Below, in pieces: positions 1 through 8,779 of a DNA stretch of 38,192 bases. Every line of letters begins with the position of its first letter. The first letter of the stretch is position 1. A program made the translations under genes and the position numbers. The notes under the pieces were generated by a model. The model did not search any database, had not been told where the DNA came from, and saw nothing but the letters and a program-made list of their open reading frames with translations. The stretch covers positions 1 to 38,192 of the forward strand of contig NZ_NFKT01000040.1 of assembly GCF_002160525.1 (NCBI RefSeq), given 5' to 3'. Origin of the DNA: Lachnoclostridium sp. An169 (GTDB lineage Bacteria; Bacillota; Clostridia; Lachnospirales; Lachnospiraceae).

Positions 1-109
1 CTTACCAACTCATGTAAAAAACTCCTTACCGCATGATGTAAAAAAGTTCTTACCGCGGCATGTAAAAAACTCCTTACCCTGTGGCTGTAAAATCACCTTA
101 CCACGCACA
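1..109. mobile_element. Terminal end of an IS21-like insertion sequence with iterated repeats
   Basis: Four near-identical 19-20 bp direct repeats lie at 11-30, 35-54, 59-78 and 84-102 with a 24-25 bp period, each containing TGTAAAA followed by CTTACC, and a partial copy opens the window. Read from the other strand, the array starts at the gmd junction with TGTGCGTGGTAAGG. IS21-family elements characteristically begin with TG and carry several repeated transposase-binding sites at each end, so the family assignment is by resemblance. The istA/istB genes, the other end and the target duplication would lie left of the window and cannot be checked. The boundary at about 109 is where recognisable gmd coding sequence starts. 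Confidence 0.6.
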
Positions 110-351
110 GGGAAGGAACCGGCTTGGATGAGAAGGGATACGACGCGGAGACCGGAAAGATGCTTGTCTGCGTGAATCCCGCGTGGTTCCGCCCGACAGA
201 TGTGGACAATCTCTGGGGCGATCCCACCAAGGCGAAGACAGTCCTGGGATGGAATCCGCAGAAGACTTCCTACGAGGAGCTGGTCGAGATCATGGCAAAA
301 CATGACCGGGAACTGGCTAAGCGCGAAAAAACCTTAAAGGAGTGTGAATAA
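110..351 (+). pseudogene. gmd: GDP-mannose 4,6-dehydratase, C-terminal fragment
   Basis: Only about the last 80 residues of GDP-mannose 4,6-dehydratase remain (the family is about 350 residues). The readable tail includes EKGYDAETGK, then FRPTDVDNLWGDPTKAK and LGWNPQ, the standard end of Gmd. The enzyme normally converts GDP-mannose to GDP-4-keto-6-deoxymannose, the first step to GDP-L-fucose, using an N-terminal NADP-binding Rossmann fold that is absent here. The gene is cut at its 5' side by the IS-like repeat array. Its stop codon sits at 349-351, directly before fcl, the usual gmd-fcl operon order. The rest may lie beyond the insertion, to the left. Confidence 0.85.
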
Positions 352-355
352 AATA

Positions 356-1291
356 ATGATGGAAAAAGATGCAAAAATTTACGTTGCAGGGCATCGGGGA
401 ATGGTGGGTTCCGCCATTGTCCGTGAGCTGGAACGCCAGGGATATACGAATATCATTACCCGCACCCACAGTGAACTGGATCTGTGCCGCCAGGAAGCGG
501 TGGAGCAGTTTTTCGCTGAGGAGAAGCCGGAGTATGTTTTCCTCGCGGCGGCAAAAGTGGGCGGCATTGTGGCAAACCAGGAGGCGCTGGCGGACTTTAT
601 GTACGACAACATGATCCTGGAGATGAACGTGATCCACTCTGCATGGCAGAACGGCTGTAAGAAGTTGGAGTTTCTGGGAAGCTCCTGCATCTATCCCCGC
701 ATGGCGCCGCAGCCCATGCCGGAGAGCTGCCTGCTGACAAGTGAACTGGAGAAGACCAACGAGGCATATGCTCTGGCGAAGATCTCCGGTCTGAAATACT
801 GCGAGTTCCTGAACCGTCAGTACGGCACGGACTATATTTCCGTAATGCCTACCAACCTTTACGGTCCTAACGACAACTATCACCCCACCCACAGCCATGT
901 CCTGCCGGCGCTGATCCGCCGTTTCCACGAGGCGAAGGAGCAGAACCTGCCTTATGTGACCTGCTGGGGCGATGGCTCTCCGCTGCGTGAGTTCCTGTAT
1001 GTGGACGATCTGGCCAACCTGTGCGTGTTCCTGATGAACAATTACAGCGGCAATGAAACGGTAAATGCAGGAACCGGCAAGGAGCTGACGATCAAAGAGC
1101 TCACCGAGCTGGTGGCAAAAGTCATCGGCTACGAGGGAGAGATGTCCTTCCGCAACCTTGCACACACCTCTCTGGTGACGCCGCCATTGTCTGAGAGAGT
1201 ATTCTTCAGAATTTTTCTCCATTTGGTTTTCTTTATAATAAGTATAGGTTATATATATCAACACAACGGTTACGCAAACAATATTCGTTAA
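356..1291 (+). pseudogene. fcl: GDP-L-fucose synthase with replaced C-terminus
   Basis: The N-terminal 260 or so residues are a good match to GDP-4-keto-6-deoxymannose epimerase/reductase (short-chain dehydrogenase fold). They show the nucleotide-binding [10 protein letters not shown], the AAAKVGGI segment, GSSCIYP, and a catalytic Y-x3-K in YALAKISG. From about position 1145, after EGEM, the expected family tail (a KPDGTPRK-like segment and the last 45-50 residues) is missing and is replaced by an AT-rich, hydrophobic, unrelated tail that runs into the 3' end of the opposite-strand gene. AAAGGAG at 336-342 supports ATG 356 (or 359); an upstream in-frame GTG at 344 is too close to it. The protein is probably non-functional in nucleotide-sugar synthesis. 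Confidence 0.75.
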
Positions 1292-2463
1292 GAATACTCT
1301 TTTAATTTATTCCCAATTAATGGGAGGCCGGTTACTATTTTATAAAGCTTTTTATTCTTTCTGATGCCTCTCCTCAGCCAAATATATAAAGTTTTATTCG
1401 GATAAGCTTTGATTAATGCCTTTATTCCACCTTTATCATTATATATATTGCAGAATCTATCATAATTTACGGGTTTATGAGCAGGCTCTCTCAAAGGATG
1501 GTTATATGGAATTGCTTCCTCCAGTTTTCTTTCTTCACAGTTAAATGAATTACTTATTTCTCCCCAAAGCCTCATCCCTTTATCCGAATTAATAGCAACA
1601 AGATTAACACCTTTGCTAATGTCATACTCATTTTTTAATCCCCAGAAATCACCAATTGTAATGTCACCACATCTGTTTTTACCTGCATATTTACAGGCAT
1701 AACAATTTTCTCTAAAAATATATCCCTCTACAAACCCATTTAACCAAAAACTTGCTCTATAGGGCGTTTTAAATATACAATTTCCACCATTATCGTATCC
1801 TTCTAAACAATACTTATTGCCATCCCTGAAAGAAACACTTGAAACGGCTTTTTTTGTCTCCAAATTTATTCCGCATAGAAAGCAATCTAAAGAGGATACT
1901 CCATGACACAGAATATCTATTAATATCAAATTGTCAGGTATGTCATTTAAATAGCGTGATACTCCGGCAATCTGACATGGTGTTCCGATAAAAACGATTG
2001 GAATATTTTGTTTCAAATCAGACTCCACCTGTTTATATATATCATACATGTGGCTATGAACATATTTTGATCCTTGAATTTTATCTATATCATTCAACGA
2101 AGTAATACGAATATGTCGTACCTCCATCCCAATCATTGCAGCTCCATAAACTACGCCGCCACATCTAACAGTGTATTTTGCAATCTCAGTCGCCACACCG
2201 CCTGATGTAGATGATCCTCTTACCGATAAATCTTTGCTATAAGCAGCAAAAACTTTTTGGGGTTCACTTGCTGGTATTTCCTGTAATGCCGGGCACACCT
2301 TAATGCAGCTTCCGCATTGAATACATTTATTCTTATCGATCTGAGGGTATAAAGAGCCACAGTTTTCTTTGACCATAGAAATACAGATTTTAGGGCAAGT
2401 ATTAACACAAGCAAAACATGCACAGCACTTATCTTTGGTAATTTTTTCGATTGTATCTCTCAC
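1288..2463 (-). CDS. FrhB-like iron-sulfur flavoprotein (coenzyme F420 hydrogenase beta-subunit family)
   Basis: A 391-residue protein with two N-terminal ferredoxin-type [4Fe-4S] motifs: Cys13, 16, 19 and 23 (CxxCxxCxxxCP), and a second set in [13 protein letters not shown] near residues 48-58. These are followed by the FrhB/FdhB-type domain ([13 protein letters not shown], then a Cys-rich segment with [26 protein letters not shown]). Family members transfer electrons from reduced ferredoxin or F420-type donors through a flavin. Copies within polysaccharide loci are common, but their substrate is not established. It overlaps the upstream pyruvyl-transferase gene by 4 bp (2460-2463), implying translational coupling and a shared task. 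It is the last gene of the minus-strand operon; no clear terminator was seen after its stop. Confidence 0.85.
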   Translation of the reverse strand: MRDTIEKITKDKCCACFACVNTCPKICISMVKENCGSLYPQIDKNKCIQCGSCIKVCPALQEIPASEPQKVFAAYSKDLSVRGSSTSGGVATEIAKYTVRCGGVVYGAAMIGMEVRHIRITSLNDIDKIQGSKYVHSHMYDIYKQVESDLKQNIPIVFIGTPCQIAGVSRYLNDIPDNLILIDILCHGVSSLDCFLCGINLETKKAVSSVSFRDGNKYCLEGYDNGGNCIFKTPYRASFWLNGFVEGYIFRENCYACKYAGKNRCGDITIGDFWGLKNEYDISKGVNLVAINSDKGMRLWGEISNSFNCEERKLEEAIPYNHPLREPAHKPVNYDRFCNIYNDKGGIKALIKAYPNKTLYIWLRRGIRKNKKLYKIVTGLPLIGNKLKEYS

Positions 2464-3626
2464 TTAAGTGCCTCCAATAAAAATTCTAAAGAATCTTGTC
2501 GCATTTTTCCAAGTATACGGTCAGCATAATTCCACTGTTTTTCGCTAATTTCCGTCTTCTGTGGTACATTTCCCCATCTTTCTCGTAATCCAACAACATC
2601 AAGAAATTCCAATATCCTGTTATTTTGTTCCGGTCTGCTTGAATCTTTCTCTAAAACAATGAAATTGGTATGACATAAAACGGAAATAACAGTAGCATGG
2701 AATGAATCCGTAACTACTATTGAAGCTTCATTTATATAACTGACAAATTTCCATGGATCAACATCCCAATCTGCATATTTTTCTAATGTTTTATCCGCCC
2801 TATAATCACTTCCGGCATTAATTACTGCATGAATTGGCAACTTCATTTCGCTAGATTTTAATATGGCCCATTGCCGATGCTTTCTGTTATTTCCCAAAAA
2901 ATAGCAAAACATATATGGGGGTAATACCAGCCTTATTGCATTACGGAGTAAACCATCTCGTCCTAATAATACAACGGGGTCAACGACAGTAGACACTGGC
3001 TTCCCAACAATTTGTGCTAATTGATCACGACACATTCTATCTCGAATTGATATTGCCTTAAAATCCTTCAATGCAGTCTCAAACAAATGCTCATACTCTG
3101 CAGGAATTGATTTAGTGCTAAGACTTGAACCATAAGATAATTTTTTTCCTGCTTTTACCCATTCTAATAAATAGGTTGAATCAAGAGCTTCCGGATTCCA
3201 TATCTGATCACTACCTGAAACTACTAAATCATAGTTTTCTCCAAGCTGTTGCAGTTCGATAACATCTTGAACATAATGGTCAGTCGCAAAATTAAAATTT
3301 TGTCTCAAAAATTTATCAAATGCTTTTTCTCTTAAATTAAAAAGTATTTTCTTCTTTTTGTATATTTTTTTATCTTGAATCTGTTGTAACTTAAGTAAAT
3401 ATGAATGTGGAAAAAATAATTTGATAAATCTATTATTTTTTCTTTGTTTTTCAGGTTTATGTGGAAGAATATCACATATGCACTCTTGCATTGCTACATT
3501 TAAGTCTAATCCCGTAATCATTGGTTTCTCAATTATACTTTTCAGAGCATATGCTTGTAACGCTGTACCATAATTATTATTTTCGTACCATGTAACAAGT
3601 AATATTTTTTTCATATCAAACACCAT
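2460..3626 (-). CDS. Polysaccharide pyruvyl transferase family protein
   Basis: This resembles the PF04230 family (CsaB/WcaK-like), which adds a ketal-linked pyruvate from phosphoenolpyruvate to a sugar of a surface glycan. The N-terminus has YENNNYGTALQAYAL, the middle has the family hallmark SGSDQIWNPE, and the C-terminal half has DSFHATVISVLCHTNFIV, a conserved nucleotide-fold segment with Ser-Phe-His. ATG 3626 (MVFDMKK) gives 388 residues; an alternative ATG at 3614 starts directly at MKKILLVTWY and is equally plausible, with no strong ribosome site for either. Coupling by a 4-bp overlap with the FrhB-like gene suggests a paired modification step. The DNA is strongly AT-rich, as in the rest of the operon. 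Confidence 0.85.
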   Translation of the reverse strand: MVFDMKKILLVTWYENNNYGTALQAYALKSIIEKPMITGLDLNVAMQECICDILPHKPEKQRKNNRFIKLFFPHSYLLKLQQIQDKKIYKKKKILFNLREKAFDKFLRQNFNFATDHYVQDVIELQQLGENYDLVVSGSDQIWNPEALDSTYLLEWVKAGKKLSYGSSLSTKSIPAEYEHLFETALKDFKAISIRDRMCRDQLAQIVGKPVSTVVDPVVLLGRDGLLRNAIRLVLPPYMFCYFLGNNRKHRQWAILKSSEMKLPIHAVINAGSDYRADKTLEKYADWDVDPWKFVSYINEASIVVTDSFHATVISVLCHTNFIVLEKDSSRPEQNNRILEFLDVVGLRERWGNVPQKTEISEKQWNYADRILGKMRQDSLEFLLEALK

Positions 3627-3684
3627 TTTTCTTATATTGCAGTTTCTATTGGGAAAATTATAGTAATTTAAATATAGAACATTA

Positions 3685-5091
3685 TCATTTTCCGATTTTT
3701 TTTCTTAACTTCCTAATCACAGCCTTTAAGTCATTACTATAAATAAACAAAAGAACTATAAATGTAATCATTTCAAAGATATACATAAAAGAACGTTTAT
3801 TAACAGATAAACAAATTGACTGAATTATCAAAATAATATACGAAATTATATCTCTCTTTAAATTAATATTTATACTTACAAGTTTTTTTGCAGCCCTTAA
3901 TCTAACGCCCCACACAAGCACATAAGAAATTAAAGTTGCGATTGCAGCTCCAACAGGACCAACAAAGTATACAAATACAATATTTAGAATTGTATTAACA
4001 CCGGCACCCGTTGCGGTAGTCCTGGCAATAATCTTTGAATCCTTCGCCGCAGTAAATATTCCGCCTAAAAGACCAGAAAGAGATCCAAATACAACGGAAA
4101 GCATTAAATATGGTGCATACTCCCATGCCGTATAAAAATCGTTTGCAAAGAGAACATGCGCTATTATTTTATCTCCTGCAATTAGGATTGAACATACTAA
4201 AACCATTCCGCAATTATAAAGTTTATAAATACTTGTATAAAACTGACTTCCTTCTTCATCTAGCTCTTTTACAGCTGATAAAGTCCACGCCTGATTAAAA
4301 ATTGTTTGAAATACAGATAATAGAGACGGAATTTTATAAGCAACAGAATAAATTCCATTTGCTGCCGTTCCACATAGCCATGTAACAATATACCTATCGG
4401 ATACATTGTTAATCCACCAACCGATCTGATTTAAAATTAATGGTAAACTATATGTAACCATTTCCTTCTTTAAACATTTTGATATGTGGCATTTTAAATA
4501 TTTCCATATGCGCAGGCGGAAAATAAGATATAAAGCTGTAATTCCAAACGCTGAACTATTTGCTATAAAATATCCTTTTATTCCAAGTGGAAACACAATC
4601 AATAATACTATATTTAGAGAAATTGTAGTAACTGAGCTTAAAATTCCAGATACTGCTACATCGAATATCTTTTCAAGTCCACGCGCAAATTGCGTTAAGA
4701 TGTCTGACAATAAGCAAAGGCAATAGTACAACAAGAAAAATATTGGATATTCATTGAATATATCAATTATCCCAAACATATAATTAATGGCAACTAAAAC
4801 AAGAACACAGATACATGCCCTTAGGTAGAATAACATACCAATTGATAACACATCTTCAGGACTCTTTTCCTTATCAAGTGTAAATCTTAACACTGCATCA
4901 GAAATGCAAGCAGATAGTAACGGTATTAATAAAAAAGCTGTTGTTGTATATAAATCATAAGTACCATATTCTTGAGTCGTAAGTACGGTTGTATATAATG
5001 GTACTAATAAAAAAGACAGAATTTTGCTGGCAAAACTACTTATAGTCATCAATCCCATATTCTTTAATAAATACTTATATTTTCCGAGCAT
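3685..5091 (-). CDS. wzx: Wzx-type oligosaccharide flippase
   Basis: A hydrophobic protein of about 468 residues with roughly 12-14 membrane segments and the opening typical of the polysaccharide-transporter (MATE/MVF superfamily) flippases, FASKILSFLLVPLYTTVLT. It would flip lipid-linked repeat units across the membrane for polymerisation by Wzy. The C-terminus is basic (RKLRKKIGK). ATG 5091 is preferred over an upstream in-frame TTG at 5112, because AGAGGTG lies a few bases before it. It sits between the decayed polymerase and the pyruvyl transferase gene. It is the only flippase in the window, so the operon probably follows the Wzx/Wzy route. Confidence 0.9.
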   Translation of the reverse strand: MLGKYKYLLKNMGLMTISSFASKILSFLLVPLYTTVLTTQEYGTYDLYTTTAFLLIPLLSACISDAVLRFTLDKEKSPEDVLSIGMLFYLRACICVLVLVAINYMFGIIDIFNEYPIFFLLYYCLCLLSDILTQFARGLEKIFDVAVSGILSSVTTISLNIVLLIVFPLGIKGYFIANSSAFGITALYLIFRLRIWKYLKCHISKCLKKEMVTYSLPLILNQIGWWINNVSDRYIVTWLCGTAANGIYSVAYKIPSLLSVFQTIFNQAWTLSAVKELDEEGSQFYTSIYKLYNCGMVLVCSILIAGDKIIAHVLFANDFYTAWEYAPYLMLSVVFGSLSGLLGGIFTAAKDSKIIARTTATGAGVNTILNIVFVYFVGPVGAAIATLISYVLVWGVRLRAAKKLVSININLKRDIISYIILIIQSICLSVNKRSFMYIFEMITFIVLLFIYSNDLKAVIRKLRKKIGK

Positions 5092-5130
5092 AAATACACC
5101 TCTATAACTCAATTGATATAACGCTTCAAA

Positions 5131-5250
5131 ATGTCTTTAAGTACTGAATATTTTTACTTACGTTGTCTACGGAAAATGCAAATCCGGCAGTTTGAAACTG
5201 ATATTCCGGATGTCATAAGCCGACTTAATGGTCTTACATATCAAATGTAA
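5131..5250 (+). other. 39-codon orphan reading frame, possible mobile-element remnant
   Basis: A short plus-strand frame from ATG 5131 to TAA 5250 ends in FETDIPDVISRLNGLTYQM and contains CLRKMQIRQFETD. It runs against the operon, is less AT-rich than its flanks, and has no ribosome site. It reads like the C-terminal tail of a larger protein, possibly a transposase, but I do not recognise the family with certainty. The rest of the 5092-5289 gap between wzx and the decayed wzy shows nothing else I can identify. Confidence 0.25.
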
Positions 5251-5289
5251 TAAATATTTAGTGTTGTCTAATCTTGTATCATAATTTTT

Positions 5290-6502
5290 TTAATTATCAT
5301 TATTTTGCAATGGTTGCTTAGAATTTAAAACCATTGCTATAGCAATGAATCCTATTATACCTGCTCATGATGACAGAATTGCAGAACCAACCGCGTGAAT
5401 CATATATGAAATAAAGCAGGAGTATAGCAAAGCTTTTTTATCAGGCGAAAAATTATCTTGTATTTTAAATGATATAAAAATACGTAAATAGACGAAGCAA
5501 TAAAGAAAAAATCCAATCCATCCAAATTGTCCTAAAGCCATAGCCCAAAAAGTATCACTTAAAAATGATCCGTCGTCAGGATTCATTCCAAACAAACGAG
5601 TAAACCCATAAAGATAATATAACGGAGAGTATTGTCGTGCTGCTTGGTCAGATCCAAATGTCGCAAATCCCGAACCGAGCGGAAAATAATCGTTAGCTGT
5701 CACACTACCGTAATAGAAGAATAAGTATCTCGGCGCATTTTCATTCATCAAGTAAGTTTGTATTTGAAAGGAACCAATTAATACAATCACAATTACGAGA
5801 AATACTAACGTCCTCATCTTAATTTTATTTTTTCGTCTGAAATAATATAGAAAAAATAAAAACATAATCCCAAACAATAAAGGAGAACTTTTTATAGAAA
5901 ATATTAGACTAATACAGCCCATAATATAAAATTCTATATTTAACCAAATTGTTAAGAGATAAAGTTGCAAATATGATTAAACTAACAGCCAAAAATTGGG
6001 AACTCATTGGAAAATAAAATTAAGCCCCTGAATTCCATATCTTTCCGATCCCGTCATGCCAATATTGGCAAATTGAGACAATATGCTGAAAAGAAATGCT
6101 AAAACAATAAACTTCTTTGCAACCGGAGTTAACATTCTAACCAAAGATTTTTTTGATTTACTGTTGATAAAATATTTTATTGTAAAAAAATCCATAACAC
6201 CTTTGTTTCTGCTATAATATCAACAATAACTGAAAATGCTGGAACAGAAATTCCACTCACCAAGTTAGATAGAAGCCCTATTCCAATTACACAAACCCTA
6301 AGTAATATGTTTACACCATCTTTTTTGGTAAGTTTATTTTGAAAAGCAAGTAATATAATATAAACAATAGAAAATAAACAAAGTATTTCATCAAAGTAGC
6401 TACGTCCACCGCGAATTTCAAAATATATTAATGCAAGTAAAGTTGCAAATACAACTCATGCATGCCATCATAAATTTTATTTCCAATTTTAATATCTCTC
6501 AT
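5290..6502 (-). pseudogene. wzy: Decayed O-antigen/capsule polymerase (Wzy-like)
   Basis: The piece at 6502 begins with ATG after GAGGTAGAG and reads a short hydrophilic start, then shifts frame into FEIRGGRSYFDE and hydrophobic stretches. A second shift in a run of seven T near 6185-6190 leads to MDFFTIKYF...GSERYGIQGLNFIF, and a third near 5970-6010 to the large C-terminal part with PLGSGFATFGSDQAARQYSP and SDTFWAMALGQFGWIGFF. An in-frame TGA at 5365-5367 precedes a last 24-residue piece ending at 5290. The polytopic pattern and the GxGFATFGS...DTFW...LGQFG layout fit Wzy polymerases. At least three frameshifts plus a stop make it non-functional. Confidence 0.75.
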
Positions 6503-6603
6503 TACTTTCTCTACCTCTACTTTCTATAATTCTAGATTAAACATGAACTATGAGATAAATATTGGTATAGAAAGTAATTTTATTAACTGCGCAAACTATT
6601 ATT

Positions 6604-7842
6604 CTATTGATTCTTTCTATAAACCAATTTAGAATTACCTCCTCCCAGACGTAGCTGTGCATCATATCTTACAACCAGTAAATAAAACGGGAACGAAAGT
6701 GCTGCGCAAAAATACGTATAAAACATATTAAAAAAAGCGTTAAAGGCCCACATTATAATAAGGGTAAGAATTAATATTCGAGAAATTCCTTTTTTTTGAA
6801 GGAAATAGGTCATAATACGTTTTATACTCCATAAATAGATGCCCAATCCGAACACTCCATAATCACTTAATATTTGTATGAAGTCATTATGGGCCCACAA
6901 AGGATTATGAAATCTTTCCCTATTCAAATTAAACAGCCAATTGACACCATTACCAAAAATAATTTTAAATGGCGAGTTTTGAAATATAGCATTAATATCA
7001 TAAGCCCAAAACACTGAACGTCCACTGGTAAATGCTTCAAGCGGATTCATACCAAGACTTTCACTTCTGCTACTTGTGGTAATAAACTTTTCGCTAATAG
7101 GCGACGATATTACTACCACAATAAAGGCACTAATTCCCATAATCATTACTGGAAAAAACCATTTCTGCTTTTTCATATTAATATAAATAAAAACTAACCA
7201 TGCACATAAAAGAACCATTAAATATGTTCTTGTCGTACCCATTAGAATACATAAACTTGGGATTAAAAGTGCTATCATATATATTTTTTTTCTATATTCA
7301 TAATATTGAAATGTCAATAAGGCAAATACATATACCGCCATTGCACACAAAAGGAATGTAGTACCTGCAAATGATACAAATCCACGTGTTTCACCTTCAT
7401 ATACATAACTGCCGGAAAAGAAGAATGATATAAATACCATTCCATTCCATATAATCAATATTGCATCGATATATCGCTTATGGCTTTTCATGAAATCTAA
7501 AACATAATCTGAATTTCTTATATAAAATCCAAAATATATCAGTAAAAAGGGTAGATAAAATAACATGTTATCTTCATAGTAGTTAAGTCCCCAAATCATT
7601 ACATTGTACACTAAAGTCAAAAAAATATATATCAGAATAAAAAAATCTTTTTTAGGAATCCCATTATTAAGATAATATAAAAAAAATAATATAAATGTTA
7701 AACCCGTCAGCAACAAATTTAATGGTCCAATATACACTTTCAACATTGATGAAACTGGAAATAATAATAACACATACATAATCCAGTTCCTTAAACTACC
7801 TTTTTCTATTAAATTTCTTTCATAAACTACATTATCATTCAT
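6604..7842 (-). CDS. Wzy/O-antigen ligase-like membrane polymerase
   Basis: A polytopic protein of 412 residues with about 10-12 membrane segments. It carries the large loop and motif of the Wzy_C/WaaL superfamily: GRSVFWAYDINAIFQ, then GNGVNWLFN and AHNDFIQILSDYGVFGLGIY. This loop binds lipid-linked glycan donors in polymerases and ligases. In this operon the likely role is polymerisation of the repeat unit on the outer face of the membrane, because the second polymerase gene just downstream is broken. The start at ATG 7842 follows GAGGTC. It lies 19 bp downstream of the capsular GT gene. A ligase role cannot be excluded from sequence alone. Confidence 0.85.
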   Translation of the reverse strand: MNDNVVYERNLIEKGSLRNWIMYVLLLFPVSSMLKVYIGPLNLLLTGLTFILFFLYYLNNGIPKKDFFILIYIFLTLVYNVMIWGLNYYEDNMLFYLPFLLIYFGFYIRNSDYVLDFMKSHKRYIDAILIIWNGMVFISFFFSGSYVYEGETRGFVSFAGTTFLLCAMAVYVFALLTFQYYEYRKKIYMIALLIPSLCILMGTTRTYLMVLLCAWLVFIYINMKKQKWFFPVMIMGISAFIVVVISSPISEKFITTSSRSESLGMNPLEAFTSGRSVFWAYDINAIFQNSPFKIIFGNGVNWLFNLNRERFHNPLWAHNDFIQILSDYGVFGLGIYLWSIKRIMTYFLQKKGISRILILTLIIMWAFNAFFNMFYTYFCAALSFPFYLLVVRYDAQLRLGGGNSKLVYRKNQ

Positions 7843-7861
7843 TGGCGAGTGACCTCATTTT

Positions 7862-8779
7862 CTATCTACAAATATCAGTCAAATGGTCGGCTGTACTATC
7901 CACAGAAACTTTTTCAAATTTATAGGTAAGTTTATGTACAGATGTTAGATGTTTAATTCCCTCTATCCTATCAATATCATAAGTCTTTCCAAGTTCATTC
8001 ATCAAAAAATGACTATCTATCTGATTATAATATAAAACATTCTGCCACTCCATTTTATACTTATTAGCTACCATTCGAAAAAACATATGAAATATAAAAT
8101 AGTTTTTTACATAATCATACTGTTTCCAGTATTTATATAGCAATTCTAGCGTATTTAACAAAAGAATATTATTGGTTTGTTTACTATAAATTAACCAATT
8201 AGCCATATTTATCATTTCCATATCCATCCAGCCATTTCGATAGACGAAAAAATCTTTTTTTGTAATATATTCAGGAAGCGGACCGGTAAAAAAAGTTGTT
8301 GCATCTAGCCACATACCACCATGACGGACTAATAACTCAAGCCTTAGTAAATCTGAAAAATGTGTATTTGAAATAATTCTACTTTTCCATTTTTCAACAA
8401 TGTACTCTGGAAAATGTGCATATTGATCATAGTTTTCTTCAGTGATAACAATGATTTTTTTATCTTTCAGCCAGTAACAGATGGACTCGTAACAGTCCTG
8501 TACAACCTTCGGAGCATTTTCTATTCCCTGAAGCCAACAGATCCATACATAGTCCTCTTTCATTTCTAATTGTTTACAGTCTATATCCTGTACACTCTTT
8601 GCATCTTCTAATTCACATCTAAATCTTTTTTCGAGCCAGTGATATGCCTTGTACATTGTAACCTGTCCGGCAAGATATTTATCTGCAAAACCGGTTTTAA
8701 TAAGTCCATAACCGAAAATATCTGTAGCCAATGTATGGGATTTAATACTTTTGTTAATTAATCTTTTATATTCAAACAT
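7862..8779 (-). CDS. Capsular polysaccharide synthesis glycosyltransferase (GT32-like)
   Basis: A soluble protein of 305 residues resembling the Caps_synth family (PF05704), related to GT32 glycosyltransferases. Characteristic segments are DYVWICWLQGIENAP, HFSDLLRLELLVRHGG and GGMWLDATTFF, where the GG-x-WLD region supplies the metal/nucleotide-sugar-binding acidic residue. It would act at the cytoplasmic face and add one sugar to the lipid-linked repeat unit; the sugar and linkage cannot be read. ATG 8779 is preceded by GAGGG and overlaps the 3' end of the upstream acyltransferase gene by 8 bp, so the two are translationally coupled. Confidence 0.85.
   Translation of the reverse strand: MFEYKRLINKSIKSHTLATDIFGYGLIKTGFADKYLAGQVTMYKAYHWLEKRFRCELEDAKSVQDIDCKQLEMKEDYVWICWLQGIENAPKVVQDCYESICYWLKDKKIIVITEENYDQYAHFPEYIVEKWKSRIISNTHFSDLLRLELLVRHGGMWLDATTFFTGPLPEYITKKDFFVYRNGWMDMEMINMANWLIYSKQTNNILLLNTLELLYKYWKQYDYVKNYFIFHMFFRMVANKYKMEWQNVLYYNQIDSHFLMNELGKTYDIDRIEGIKHLTSVHKLTYKFEKVSVDSTADHLTDICR

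Noticed and set aside
1..109. Short phased repeats as a CRISPR array
   Set aside because: The gaps between repeats are only 4-5 bp, far too short for spacers, and the array abuts a coding gene; insertion-sequence end repeats explain it better.
317..1264. Long minus-strand open frame opposite fcl
   Set aside because: It mirrors the codons of the clear fcl sequence on the other strand and has no protein-like motif or ribosome site.
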